NCBI GenBank assembly: GCA_947568605.1
Contig: CANOPV010000037.1
Span: 1 to 7,667, forward strand
Origin: an uncultured Clostridium sp.
GTDB taxonomy: Bacteria; Bacillota; Clostridia; TANB77; CAG-508
DNA length: 7,667 bases
Reading direction: 5' to 3'
The position numbers and the translations under genes were made by a program. Of the stretch, positions 1 to 5,739 are shown piece by piece. Position 1 is the first letter of the stretch. Every line of letters starts with the position of its first letter. The notes beneath the pieces are model-generated. The model made no database searches. It saw only the letters and a program-made list of their open reading frames with translations, and had not been told where the DNA came from.

Positions 1-491
1 ATGTAACTGAAAATGAAATTAATAATATGCAGACAGAAAATATGGTAGAAACGGAAAATTTAATAAATGAAACTACTAATAATACAATAGAAAATAACAA
101 AATAGATACAGAAAATACTGTAACAACAAGTAGTAACACAAATACTGATGAATACTTTGTAAAATCAAGACTAGATAGAGAAAAAATGTATTCACAAATG
201 ATAGAAAGTTATCAAAAAATATTAGAAAGTTCTTTAATTTCAGAAGAACAAAAAGCAGTCTCACAACAAGAAATAAATAATATAAATAAAACTAAAAATG
301 CAATAATGATAGCAGAGAATCTAATAAAGACAAAAGGTTTTGAAGAATGTATTATATTTATAAATGATAAAAGTATAAATATAATAGTAAAAGATGATGA
401 AGTAACAACAGAAGAAATAGCACAAATACAAAATATAGTTTCAAGAGAATTAGGCTCAGATTTAGAAAATATACATATTACAAATAAATAA
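1..491 (+). CDS. spoIIIAH: Stage III sporulation protein AH (SpoIIIAH), C-terminal part
   Basis: The frame is open from the left edge, so the N-terminus, including the expected membrane anchor, lies outside the window; the ATG at 27 is internal. In the part seen (numbering from that ATG) there is a low-complexity Asn/Thr/Glu linker at about 1-40. The conserved globular domain follows at 42-154: EYFVKSRLDREK, a helical stretch, AENLIKTKGFE (96-106), an IFINDKSINIIVKDDE strand region and IAQIQNIVSRELG (131-143). This is the SpoIIIAH ring-building domain related to YscJ/FliF. In Bacillus and Clostridium, SpoIIIAH sits in the mother-cell membrane and binds forespore SpoIIQ, forming part of the channel across the engulfed forespore. 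The gene is normally last in the spoIIIA operon, which fits the new promoter just downstream. The family assignment is firm; the function is known only from homologues. Confidence 0.9.
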   Translation, partial: VTENEINNMQTENMVETENLINETTNNTIENNKIDTENTVTTSSNTNTDEYFVKSRLDREKMYSQMIESYQKILESSLISEEQKAVSQQEINNINKTKNAIMIAENLIKTKGFEECIIFINDKSINIIVKDDEVTTEEIAQIQNIVSRELGSDLENIHITNK

Positions 492-501
492 TTAAAAACT
501 A

Positions 502-530
502 TTGACTAAGAATTTTTTTAAATGTATAAT
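502..530 (+). promoter_or_regulatory. Sigma-A-type promoter for the 394-residue unknown gene
   Basis: TTGACT at 502-507 and a perfect TATAAT at 525-530 are separated by exactly 17 nt. The site begins 10 nt after the spoIIIAH stop and lies about 40 nt before the next start codon, so the downstream gene probably has its own vegetative transcription rather than depending on the sporulation operon. Prediction from sequence only. Confidence 0.75.
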
Positions 531-571
531 AAAAATGTAGAAAAATATATCATAAGAAAAGGGTGAATTAT

Positions 572-1756
572 ATGGAAGAAAACAAAGGAATATTTACAAA
601 AATAAAAGAAATAATAATTAAATTTTTTAATAAACCAAAAGCACTACCTACTCCAAGTCAAGAAAAAGAGTATATTAGTATTGAAAATAATGATTTTAAA
701 AAGCAATATAATGTTAGAAAAGATATAGAACAAGCAGATACGAAAGAATCTAAAATAAGTGAATGGACAAATAATTACTATGAATCGATTATTAACGACG
801 GTAATAATCGATTGTTTGAGCAAGGTGAAGGAGAACCACCAATAGAGGCATTAATAAGAATGGTAGGGAATACGAATATTCCAGAACAAGCCATTATAGA
901 TATAATTAATGAAATAAGTGAATTTTCTTTTTTAAAAAGTTTAGAAGGTTGTAGTTTTCATACTAATACAATAATAGATAATGATAGCCCTAAAAATTCG
1001 TATGCTTGCTATTTAGCACAAGATGGAGAAATTAAAGAAGAAAAGAAGTTACCAATATGTAGTGTTGGTAACAAAGAACAAGCAGAAAATATAGAAGAAA
1101 CATTAAATTCTTTAAAAAATATAACAGATGAAAATAAAATAAAAGAAGTAATAGAAGATATTATTAATAATGGTTTTAAATTAAATGATACAAATAAAAG
1201 ATTTAAACCAAATGATTTTAACTTAACTATATTATTACAAAAATTACTAAATGAAAGATCAGATGAAATAACAATAGGTGCAGATTATTTATATGAAAAA
1301 AATACAAAAGGACTTAGTGTTATAAAAAGTGCTAGAAAGATATATAATGATGAACAAAGCAGAAAAAAAGAAGAAGAACTAAAACGTATTGATTATAAAT
1401 CTATAATTATGAATAGTATTTTAGAAAATAAAGAAATTGATACAAGTAATATGAGTGAAGAACAAAAAGCAATTTTGCAACAATGTTATATAAATATGAT
1501 GCAAGAAATAGAAAAAAGTGCAGAATATTTTGAATTGGCTCTTAAATGTATATCCAAACATCCAGAATATAGTAAATATTTAAGAAATTATATTGATATA
1601 CAAAAAGATTATGAAAAATATAAAAATAATAGTGTGAAAATATTAGATATAACTAGGCAAAGGAATAATACTATAAGAGATATATTAAATTCTTTAAAAG
1701 AAATTCTAAAAAAAGATTTAAACAAAATAATAGGCAAAGAAGATATAGAAAAATAG
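572..1756 (+). CDS. Hypothetical protein, 394 aa, mostly helical, charged
   Basis: I do not recognise this protein. I chose ATG 572 because an AAAAGGGTGA ribosome binding site (557-566) lies about 6 nt upstream of it; the alternative GTG at 563 falls inside that site. The first ~22 residues form a basic amphipathic segment (KIKEIIIKFFNKPKALP) that is not a signal peptide, and there is no clear membrane span, so the product is probably cytoplasmic or peripherally membrane-associated. A central part with a few cysteines (about residues 127-163) is followed by helical sequence. This includes a Lys/Glu run near 265-272 and a long C-terminal helical region (about 285-390) that could form coiled coils. 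No catalytic motif is visible. It has its own promoter and sits between spoIIIAH and the tRNA junction. A sporulation link is possible by position only. Confidence 0.75.
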   Translation: MEENKGIFTKIKEIIIKFFNKPKALPTPSQEKEYISIENNDFKKQYNVRKDIEQADTKESKISEWTNNYYESIINDGNNRLFEQGEGEPPIEALIRMVGNTNIPEQAIIDIINEISEFSFLKSLEGCSFHTNTIIDNDSPKNSYACYLAQDGEIKEEKKLPICSVGNKEQAENIEETLNSLKNITDENKIKEVIEDIINNGFKLNDTNKRFKPNDFNLTILLQKLLNERSDEITIGADYLYEKNTKGLSVIKSARKIYNDEQSRKKEEELKRIDYKSIIMNSILENKEIDTSNMSEEQKAILQQCYINMMQEIEKSAEYFELALKCISKHPEYSKYLRNYIDIQKDYEKYKNNSVKILDITRQRNNTIRDILNSLKEILKKDLNKIIGKEDIEK

Positions 1757-1779
1757 AGCAATAAATTGTTTTAATAATA

Positions 1780-1859
1780 ATGTGTTTGTATTTTTATATT
1801 TACGAAGAAACAGATAAGGAAGTAGCAAATATTTTTGAAAAATTAATAGTAGGTAAATG
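1780..1859 (+). pseudogene. Probable remnant of the C-terminal tail of a tyrosine integrase
   Basis: A short open frame ends at a TGA (1857-1859) and reads YIYEETDKEVANIFEKLIVG near its end. This resembles the last helix of phage or ICE tyrosine recombinases, which follows the catalytic Tyr (pattern T-H-x-E-E-T-D-x-x-V-A-x-x-F-E-x-L). Nothing upstream in this frame looks like an integrase; it is closed by a stop at 1762-1764 and abuts the hypothetical gene. If real, this is a 3' scar of a lost mobile element beside the tRNA gene. The match is from memory of the family over only ~20 residues, so confidence is limited. The ATG at 1780 is probably fortuitous. Confidence 0.4.
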
Positions 1860-1889
1860 AAATTTGGTGACTAAATGGTGACCAAATTT
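1860..1889. repeat. Inverted repeat with internal direct repeat upstream of tRNA-Leu
   Basis: AAATTTGGT (1860-1868) and ACCAAATTT (1881-1889) form perfect 9-bp arms around a 12-nt centre. The heptamer TGGTGAC also occurs twice in direct orientation (1865-1871 and 1876-1882). There is no T run, so it is a poor terminator. It directly follows the integrase-like tail and could be part of that gene's 3' end or a recombinase arm or operator site; its role is unknown. Confidence 0.5.
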
Positions 1890-1909
1890 GAAAAAATACA
1901 AAAATTCTA

Positions 1910-1939
1910 TTGACAACAAAAGCCCGAATGTGCTAATAT
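1910..1939 (+). promoter_or_regulatory. Promoter for tRNA-Leu
   Basis: A perfect TTGACA (1910-1915) lies 18 nt before TAATAT (1934-1939). The -10 box is preceded by TGC (1931-1933), giving an extended -10 element. The predicted start is about 1945-1947, some 13-15 nt before the mature tRNA 5' end, as is usual for independently transcribed tRNA genes. Confidence 0.65.
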
Positions 1940-1959
1940 ATATATTGTCAGTAGAAAAT

Positions 1960-2043
1960 GCGGATGTGGCGGAACTGGCAGACGCGCTGGTCTTAGGAAC
2001 CAGTGCCAACGGCGTGCAGGTTCGATTCCTGTCATCCGCACCA
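1960..2043 (+). tRNA. tRNA-Leu (anticodon UAG)
   Basis: The acceptor stem pairs GCGGATG (1960-1966) with CATCCGC (2033-2039), followed by discriminator A2040 and an encoded CCA (2041-2043). The anticodon stem CTGGT/ACCAG encloses the loop CTTAGGA, so the anticodon is TAG (RNA UAG), reading CUN leucine codons, chiefly CUA/CUG. A long variable arm (TGCC-AAC-GGCG) confirms a class II tRNA, and the T arm is GCAGG-TTCGATT-CCTGT. The gene is intact at 84 nt. It has its own promoter upstream and a terminator downstream, and it borders accessory genes, consistent with use as an integration landmark. Confidence 0.97.
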
Positions 2044-2047
2044 ACGA

Positions 2048-2083
2048 CGTATCTGTTCGAACTAATATGAACAGATATATACG
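2048..2083. repeat. Hairpin in the tRNA 3' trailer
   Basis: CGTATCTGTTC (2048-2058) can pair with GAACAGATATATACG (2069-2083) apart from a 4-nt bulge, around a 10-nt loop. It starts 5 nt after the tRNA CCA and precedes the intrinsic terminator, so in the precursor RNA it would form a separate trailer stem. It may protect or help process the trailer, or be a recombination remnant; the sequence does not decide. Confidence 0.5.
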
Positions 2084-2116
2084 AAAATCAATCAGAAATG
2101 GTTGATTTTTTCTTTT
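2084..2116 (+). terminator. Rho-independent terminator of tRNA-Leu
   Basis: AAAATCAATC (2084-2093) pairs with GGTTGATTTT (2100-2109), with one G-T wobble, across a 6-nt loop. The run TTTTTT (2106-2111) and then CTTTT follow. The stem is AT-rich but continuous, and it ends the tRNA transcript before the restriction-modification promoter. Confidence 0.75.
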
Positions 2117-2183
2117 GCAAAAAATAAAAAGAAAGGATGGTTTAAAAAAATGAAGAATTTTTTTAATTAAATTTAAATCTAAA

Positions 2184-2212
2184 TTGAAAAAGATATATAA
2201 TTATGATATAGT
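2184..2212 (+). promoter_or_regulatory. Promoter of the methyltransferase/nuclease operon
   Basis: TTGAAA (2184-2189) and TATAGT (2207-2212) are 17 nt apart. The next TATAAT at 2212-2217 would need a 22-nt spacer, so the first pairing is preferred. The predicted start is about 2219, giving a leader of about 30 nt. I see no separate controller (C-protein) gene or C-box-like operator. Confidence 0.55.
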
Positions 2213-2247
2213 ATAATAAAATTTTATAAAAATTAAGAGGTGATTTA

Positions 2248-3804
2248 ATGTCAGTTATACAAGAATCCTCTCCACCTTCTATTTATCTTATGCATAAATA
2301 TTGGGGAAAAAAACCATCACTTGAAATAAAGAATATATTAAATAAATATTCAAAAAAAGGAGATTTGGTTTTTGACCCATTTTCAGGATATGGTGGACTT
2401 GGTATAGAGAGTGTTCTCCTAAATAGAAATGTTATATTAAATGATTTAAATCCAATTGCAAATTTCATATCTGAATGTATACTTAATTCAAATATAGATA
2501 TGGAACTTGTAGAAGAATATTTTAGTAAATTAAAGAAAGATTACTTAGACTTTTCTAATAAATGGTATACTTTTAACGAAAATAAAATAATTACAATTCT
2601 AAGAACAAATAAAGATGAACCATTGAAATTAAAATTGATGTTTTCTGATTCAAAAAAAATGTATGAATATGAATTGAATAATGATGAAAAAGAAGTATTT
2701 TTACAGATGGAAAACAATATTAAGTTAAGTTATTGGTTTCCGAAAAATAAATTAATAAAAAACTCAAGAATTTGTGCAAAAGAAAATATGAAAGTATCTG
2801 ATTTGTTTTCAAAACGTGCATTACTTTGCCAATCTTATTTATATAAATTAATTTGCAAACTTCCAGAAAGTAATGAAAAAAAATTATTCAAATTGGCTTT
2901 TACATCAAATTTAGCTAATTGTTCAAAATTAGTACCTCCAATCACTTCAAGAGGAGATATGTCACTAGGAGCTTGGATGACAGGTTTTTATATAGGAGAA
3001 AGATATTTAGAGAATAACGTTTTTCATTATTTTGAAAATAGAATGAATAAAATTATAAAAGGCAAAAAGGATTTTATAAAATTATATAAATCTAAAAAAA
3101 ATGTTGGGACTTATTGGATAAAAAATGAAGATGCAAAAAAATTGAGTATAGAATCAAATTCTATTGATTTTATATTTACAGATTTTCCTTACGGAGATAC
3201 TGTTCCTTATTTTGAACAAAGTCAAATTTGGAATGCATGGTTAAAATTTAATGTTGATTATAATAATGAAATTGTTATTTCTGACAGTAATGAAAGAAAT
3301 AAAACCAACAAAATATTTTCAAAAGATATAGAACAATCTATAAATGAAATTAGTAGAGTTTTAAAAGATAAGTCATACTTTATTTTTACATATCATTCTC
3401 TAAATGGTAATGAATGGGAAACCATTTCAAATTCTCTCTTAAAAAATGATTTTGAATTTGTAGATTGTCAAATGCTATTGCAGAAAACTTTTACTCCTAG
3501 ACAATTAAATAGAAATATTACAATAAAAGGTGATTTATTAGTTGTTTATAAAAAAGATAAATCAAATAAACAATTATCAATAAAATTAGAAACTGCTAAA
3601 CAGAAGATAGAGCAAGAAATAAAGAAAAATTGCAATAAAAATGAATTGTATGATACAAATCAATTAATAACATTATGTGTTAAATGTTTATTAAAATATA
3701 ATCATTTAAGCAATCAGTTGAATTTTATAGACATAATAAAGGAATATTTTAAAATTGATGAAAAAAGTGAAAATATGTGGAGGTTAAAAAATGAATTACG
3801 ATGA
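2248..3804 (+). CDS. Putative DNA methyltransferase of a restriction-modification system
   Basis: This is a 518-residue SAM-dependent DNA methylase, inferred to protect host sites by amino-methylating adenine or cytosine. An N-terminal MHKYWGKKP stretch (15-23) is followed by the SAM-binding motif FDPFSGYGG (42-50) and the ribose-contacting acidic position in ILNDLNP (63-69). The catalytic motif IV appears as TDFPYGDTVPY (311-321), where families usually have DPPY or SPPY. The order X-I-(insert)-IV, with ~240 residues between I and IV, suggests that the target recognition domain lies in the insert, an alpha-like layout. Residues about 440-518 form an extra helical, Lys-rich tail. ATG 2248 has a ribosome binding site (AGAGGTGA, 2236-2243). 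The stop overlaps the next gene by 14 nt, implying coupled translation. The methylase identity is strong; the base modified and the DNA site are not readable here. Confidence 0.88.
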   Translation: MSVIQESSPPSIYLMHKYWGKKPSLEIKNILNKYSKKGDLVFDPFSGYGGLGIESVLLNRNVILNDLNPIANFISECILNSNIDMELVEEYFSKLKKDYLDFSNKWYTFNENKIITILRTNKDEPLKLKLMFSDSKKMYEYELNNDEKEVFLQMENNIKLSYWFPKNKLIKNSRICAKENMKVSDLFSKRALLCQSYLYKLICKLPESNEKKLFKLAFTSNLANCSKLVPPITSRGDMSLGAWMTGFYIGERYLENNVFHYFENRMNKIIKGKKDFIKLYKSKKNVGTYWIKNEDAKKLSIESNSIDFIFTDFPYGDTVPYFEQSQIWNAWLKFNVDYNNEIVISDSNERNKTNKIFSKDIEQSINEISRVLKDKSYFIFTYHSLNGNEWETISNSLLKNDFEFVDCQMLLQKTFTPRQLNRNITIKGDLLVVYKKDKSNKQLSIKLETAKQKIEQEIKKNCNKNELYDTNQLITLCVKCLLKYNHLSNQLNFIDIIKEYFKIDEKSENMWRLKNELR

Positions 3805-4867
3805 ATTAAATAATTTATACAAAAATAATGAATTTAGAAAAATAGATAAAGAAAACAATTCTAAAAAATTTTATTTATTACGTAGTATATCAAAAGCAAA
3901 GACAATAAATAGATTTTGTCAGATGCACAATATCGAAAAAAATTTTAACAATATTTTAAGTGATGGAAATATATCTGAGGATATGATAATTGAATTTATA
4001 AAATCAGAACCAATTTTAAAAAGTTCTGAACAAATAAAAGATATTGAGGCAGAATTGAATAAAATGCAGAGTTTTGACTGGGGAGGTTCAATGGGAAATA
4101 ACTTAGAAAAAAACATTGTAAACAATTATGTAAAAAAGATTTTAAAATATGAAGAAATTGAAGATGCCATTTCTGGAACAATTCAGAAGAGTGTATATGG
4201 ATATACCTTAAATTCGTGGTATAATCATTGGTCAACAGTATTAATAGAGAATATATTTAATAACAATAAGAAAATATTACCTACAGTATCGTTAGTAGAA
4301 AAAATAGATTTTTTTATTGATTCAATACCATTTGACCTTAAGGTTACATATTTTCCAGATGAATTGATGAAAAATTCCATTGCCAAACAGTTAAAAGAAA
4401 AATATGGAAGTAAAAGTGAATTAACTTGTGCTAAAAATATTGCTAAAGAGTTAAATATAACAATACCAAATGATTTGAACGACAAAGCTTTAACAATTTG
4501 TATAAATAATCTCTTAAAAGAGTCTATAGAAGAAAAAGCAAAATGCTTTATAAAAGACTTAAATAAAATGAAAAAAGATGTAATAGAATATTATAAAAAT
4601 AGTCCTCAAGAATTAATGATATGGCTATATGAAAATCAAGGAGAAATGCGTTTTGATGCAGCAAACAGATTTTATTTAGTGTTAGTAGATTCAGAAAATA
4701 TATATGAAAGTTGGAAATTAAAAAGAAATGTAAATTTATTAAAGAAACAAATTGATAATAAGTTAGATAATTTTGACAAAAATAAATTAAATAAGATAAA
4801 ATTTCATTGGGCGAAAGATGGAAAAGATTATTATTGTATTTCAGAATTATTATTTATTATTAAATAA
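3791..4867 (+). CDS. Putative Type II-like restriction endonuclease (PD-(D/E)XK candidate)
   Basis: This is a 358-residue protein I cannot assign to a named family. The centre carries a plausible PD-(D/E)XK core: E153 in HWSTVLIENIF, then D173 in VEKIDFFIDSIP, then D182-L183-K184 in PFDLKVTYFP. The spacing and hydrophobic strand pattern suit a metal-dependent nuclease. The N-terminal ~145 residues and the Lys-rich C-terminal half (about 190-358) are mostly helical and may serve DNA recognition or dimerisation. There is no helicase or HNH motif. GGAGG (3779-3783) lies 7 nt before ATG 3791, inside the methylase reading frame. The 14-nt overlap with the methylase gene, in another frame, and the shared promoter support a cognate restriction partner expressed after its methylase. 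The alternative is an accessory protein of a modification-only locus. Function is inferred from the motif and context. Confidence 0.7.
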   Translation: MNYDELNNLYKNNEFRKIDKENNSKKFYLLRSISKAKTINRFCQMHNIEKNFNNILSDGNISEDMIIEFIKSEPILKSSEQIKDIEAELNKMQSFDWGGSMGNNLEKNIVNNYVKKILKYEEIEDAISGTIQKSVYGYTLNSWYNHWSTVLIENIFNNNKKILPTVSLVEKIDFFIDSIPFDLKVTYFPDELMKNSIAKQLKEKYGSKSELTCAKNIAKELNITIPNDLNDKALTICINNLLKESIEEKAKCFIKDLNKMKKDVIEYYKNSPQELMIWLYENQGEMRFDAANRFYLVLVDSENIYESWKLKRNVNLLKKQIDNKLDNFDKNKLNKIKFHWAKDGKDYYCISELLFIIK

Positions 4868-5120
4868 AACAAAATTTACTTAACTTTCATTTAATAATTT
4901 TCTAATATATTTTTAACTTGATTAATTTTATATCAATCGTCAAGAGAGTCAATGGCGAGTTGTAAATGTCTACGTCGTTGGCACCAAATTAAAACAAATT
5001 ATGAAATATAAAAGTTTGTAAGTTGTTTTTTATATATAAACCTAAAATATTTCTTTACATTTTATACTTGAATATAAAGCAATATAAAAACTAGAACAAA
5101 TGATAAGTATCATAAAAAAT
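4868..5120. other. Gene-free spacer after the restriction-modification operon
   Basis: No convincing reading frame or RNA gene lies here. The stretch is very AT-rich except for about 4936-4986, which has clearly more G and C and contains the inverted tRNA-flank match listed separately. A small TTGAT/ATCAA stem (4918-4922/4932-4936) has no T run, so no good terminator for the operon is seen. The right end leads into the promoter of the 98-residue gene. Confidence 0.6.
4939..4986 (-). repeat. Inverted partial copy of the tRNA-Leu CCA end and 3' flank
   Basis: TACGTCGTTGG (4971-4981) is the exact reverse complement of CCAACGACGTA (2041-2051), which begins at the CCA of tRNA-Leu. The match stops at both ends after 11 bp. 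On the minus strand the patch continues as a GC-richer sequence (4970 down to about 4939) unlike its surroundings and different from the present tRNA trailer. The sequence shows only the 11-bp identity and the composition break. That it is a displaced att-like end or former tRNA flank is inference. Confidence 0.5.
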
Positions 5121-5149
5121 TTGCAATTTTATGTAAAATATGTTATAAT
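5121..5149 (+). promoter_or_regulatory. Promoter of the 98-residue gene
   Basis: TTGCAA (5121-5126) and a perfect TATAAT (5144-5149) have a 17-nt spacer. The start codon is 33 nt downstream of the -10 box, preceded by AAAGGAG (5167-5173), so the gene is an independent unit. Confidence 0.7.
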
Positions 5150-5182
5150 AATTATAATTAAATTTGAAAGGAGTAATCTCTT

Positions 5183-5479
5183 ATGATTAAATTACATCGA
5201 TGTGGATGTGAGGGTGGCGATGGTACTGCACCTTACGAAGTCGTTCTTGACCAATCCTATACGGTAAGAACATTTATCGAAGCTATTCTTAAAGAACGAG
5301 GTACAGAATGGGGGATTATTGAAATTATTAAAGGTAATGATGTATTCGATTTTCCTTCATACGCATATCGGTATGGCGAATTAACAAGTAAAATGGATAA
5401 ATGTTTCCTTGATGAAACAGTCATTAGTGTAAAAGCCAGTGGTGGTTGGAGTCGTATGGATTATTTAATCAAAACTTGA
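5183..5479 (+). CDS. Small hypothetical protein, 98 aa, foreign-looking composition
   Basis: I recognise no characterised family. The N-terminus reads MIKLHRCGCEGGDGTAPYEV, with Cys7 and Cys9, and the C-terminus carries a glycine/aromatic motif SGGWSRMDY (86-94). Between them is a mixed alpha/beta pattern (YEVVLDQSYTVRTFIEAIL, then WGIIEIIKG) suggesting a compact globular domain with no signal peptide or membrane segment. The CGC pair could bind metal or form a disulphide but is too short to claim a zinc finger. The coding sequence is clearly richer in G and C and uses codons rare in its neighbours (CGA, CGT, CGG, GTC, TCC), suggesting recent transfer. It has its own promoter, a ribosome binding site (AAAGGAG, 9 nt spacing) and a terminator 40 nt after the stop, so it is a free-standing cassette. 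Confidence 0.85.
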   Translation: MIKLHRCGCEGGDGTAPYEVVLDQSYTVRTFIEAILKERGTEWGIIEIIKGNDVFDFPSYAYRYGELTSKMDKCFLDETVISVKASGGWSRMDYLIKT

Positions 5480-5518
5480 CAAACCTTCTTTGAGAAGCAT
5501 TGCTACTCAAAAACTCAA

Positions 5519-5559
5519 AATAATATCCAAAGAAGTTAATATTCTTTGGATATTATTTT
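5519..5559. terminator. Strong terminator hairpin after the 98-residue gene
   Basis: A perfect 16-bp stem pairs 5519-5534 with 5542-5557 (core ATCCAAAGAA/TTCTTTGGAT) around the 7-nt loop GTTAATA. The 3' arm ends in a short T run (5556-5559), and the 5' end is preceded by A residues, so it could terminate in both directions and isolate the cassette. Confidence 0.8.
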
Positions 5560-5687
5560 ATTAAAATTATAATTAATGTAATTATTGCTATAATAGTCAT
5601 TTCCTTACTAAGAGTAAGAAAAATAAGTATCTCGTAATAAAAAGATCTTATTATACTAGTAATTTATGCAAAAATATAATTCTACTA

Positions 5688-5716
5688 TTGCATTTTTATA
5701 TAAAGTTATATATAAT
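5688..5716 (+). promoter_or_regulatory. Promoter of the GLUG-type surface protein gene
   Basis: TTGCAT (5688-5693) and TATAAT (5711-5716) are separated by 17 nt and lie 23 nt upstream of the start codon. The ribosome binding site AAGGAGA (5728-5734) follows. The sequence between the upstream hairpin and this promoter shows nothing else. Confidence 0.6.
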
Positions 5717-5739
5717 TATTTTATAACAAGGAGATATTT

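Noticed and set aside
563..571. GTG start three codons upstream for the 394-residue gene
   Set aside because: The GTG is part of the ribosome binding site that serves ATG 572.
1800..2009. 69-codon minus-strand frame
   Set aside because: It is antisense to the tRNA and its promoter, with no ribosome binding site and no family resemblance.
1888..2070. 60-codon + strand frame crossing the tRNA gene
   Set aside because: Its middle (ADVAELADALVLGTSANG) is just the tRNA-Leu sequence translated, a well-known false ORF type.
2055..2074. GAAC/GTTC elements in the tRNA trailer as a LexA box
   Set aside because: The spacing and orientation do not match the GAAC-N4-GTTC SOS box, and no SOS gene follows.
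2150..2170. Six-codon frame MKNFFN with an AAAGGATGG ribosome-binding-like sequence
   Set aside because: It lies upstream of the restriction-modification promoter, so it would not be on that mRNA, and it is too short to support as a gene.
3919..4485. Three overlapping minus-strand frames of 68-86 codons
   Set aside because: They are shadows of the nuclease-like gene, with no ribosome binding sites.
4917..4944. Weak stem CTTGA/TCAAG and TTGAT/ATCAA as an operon terminator
   Set aside because: The stems are only 5 bp and no T run follows.
4950..4986. Possible tRNA remnant ending in GCACCA
   Set aside because: No acceptor pairing or canonical T loop can be built; the 11-bp inverted match to the real tRNA flank explains the resemblance better.
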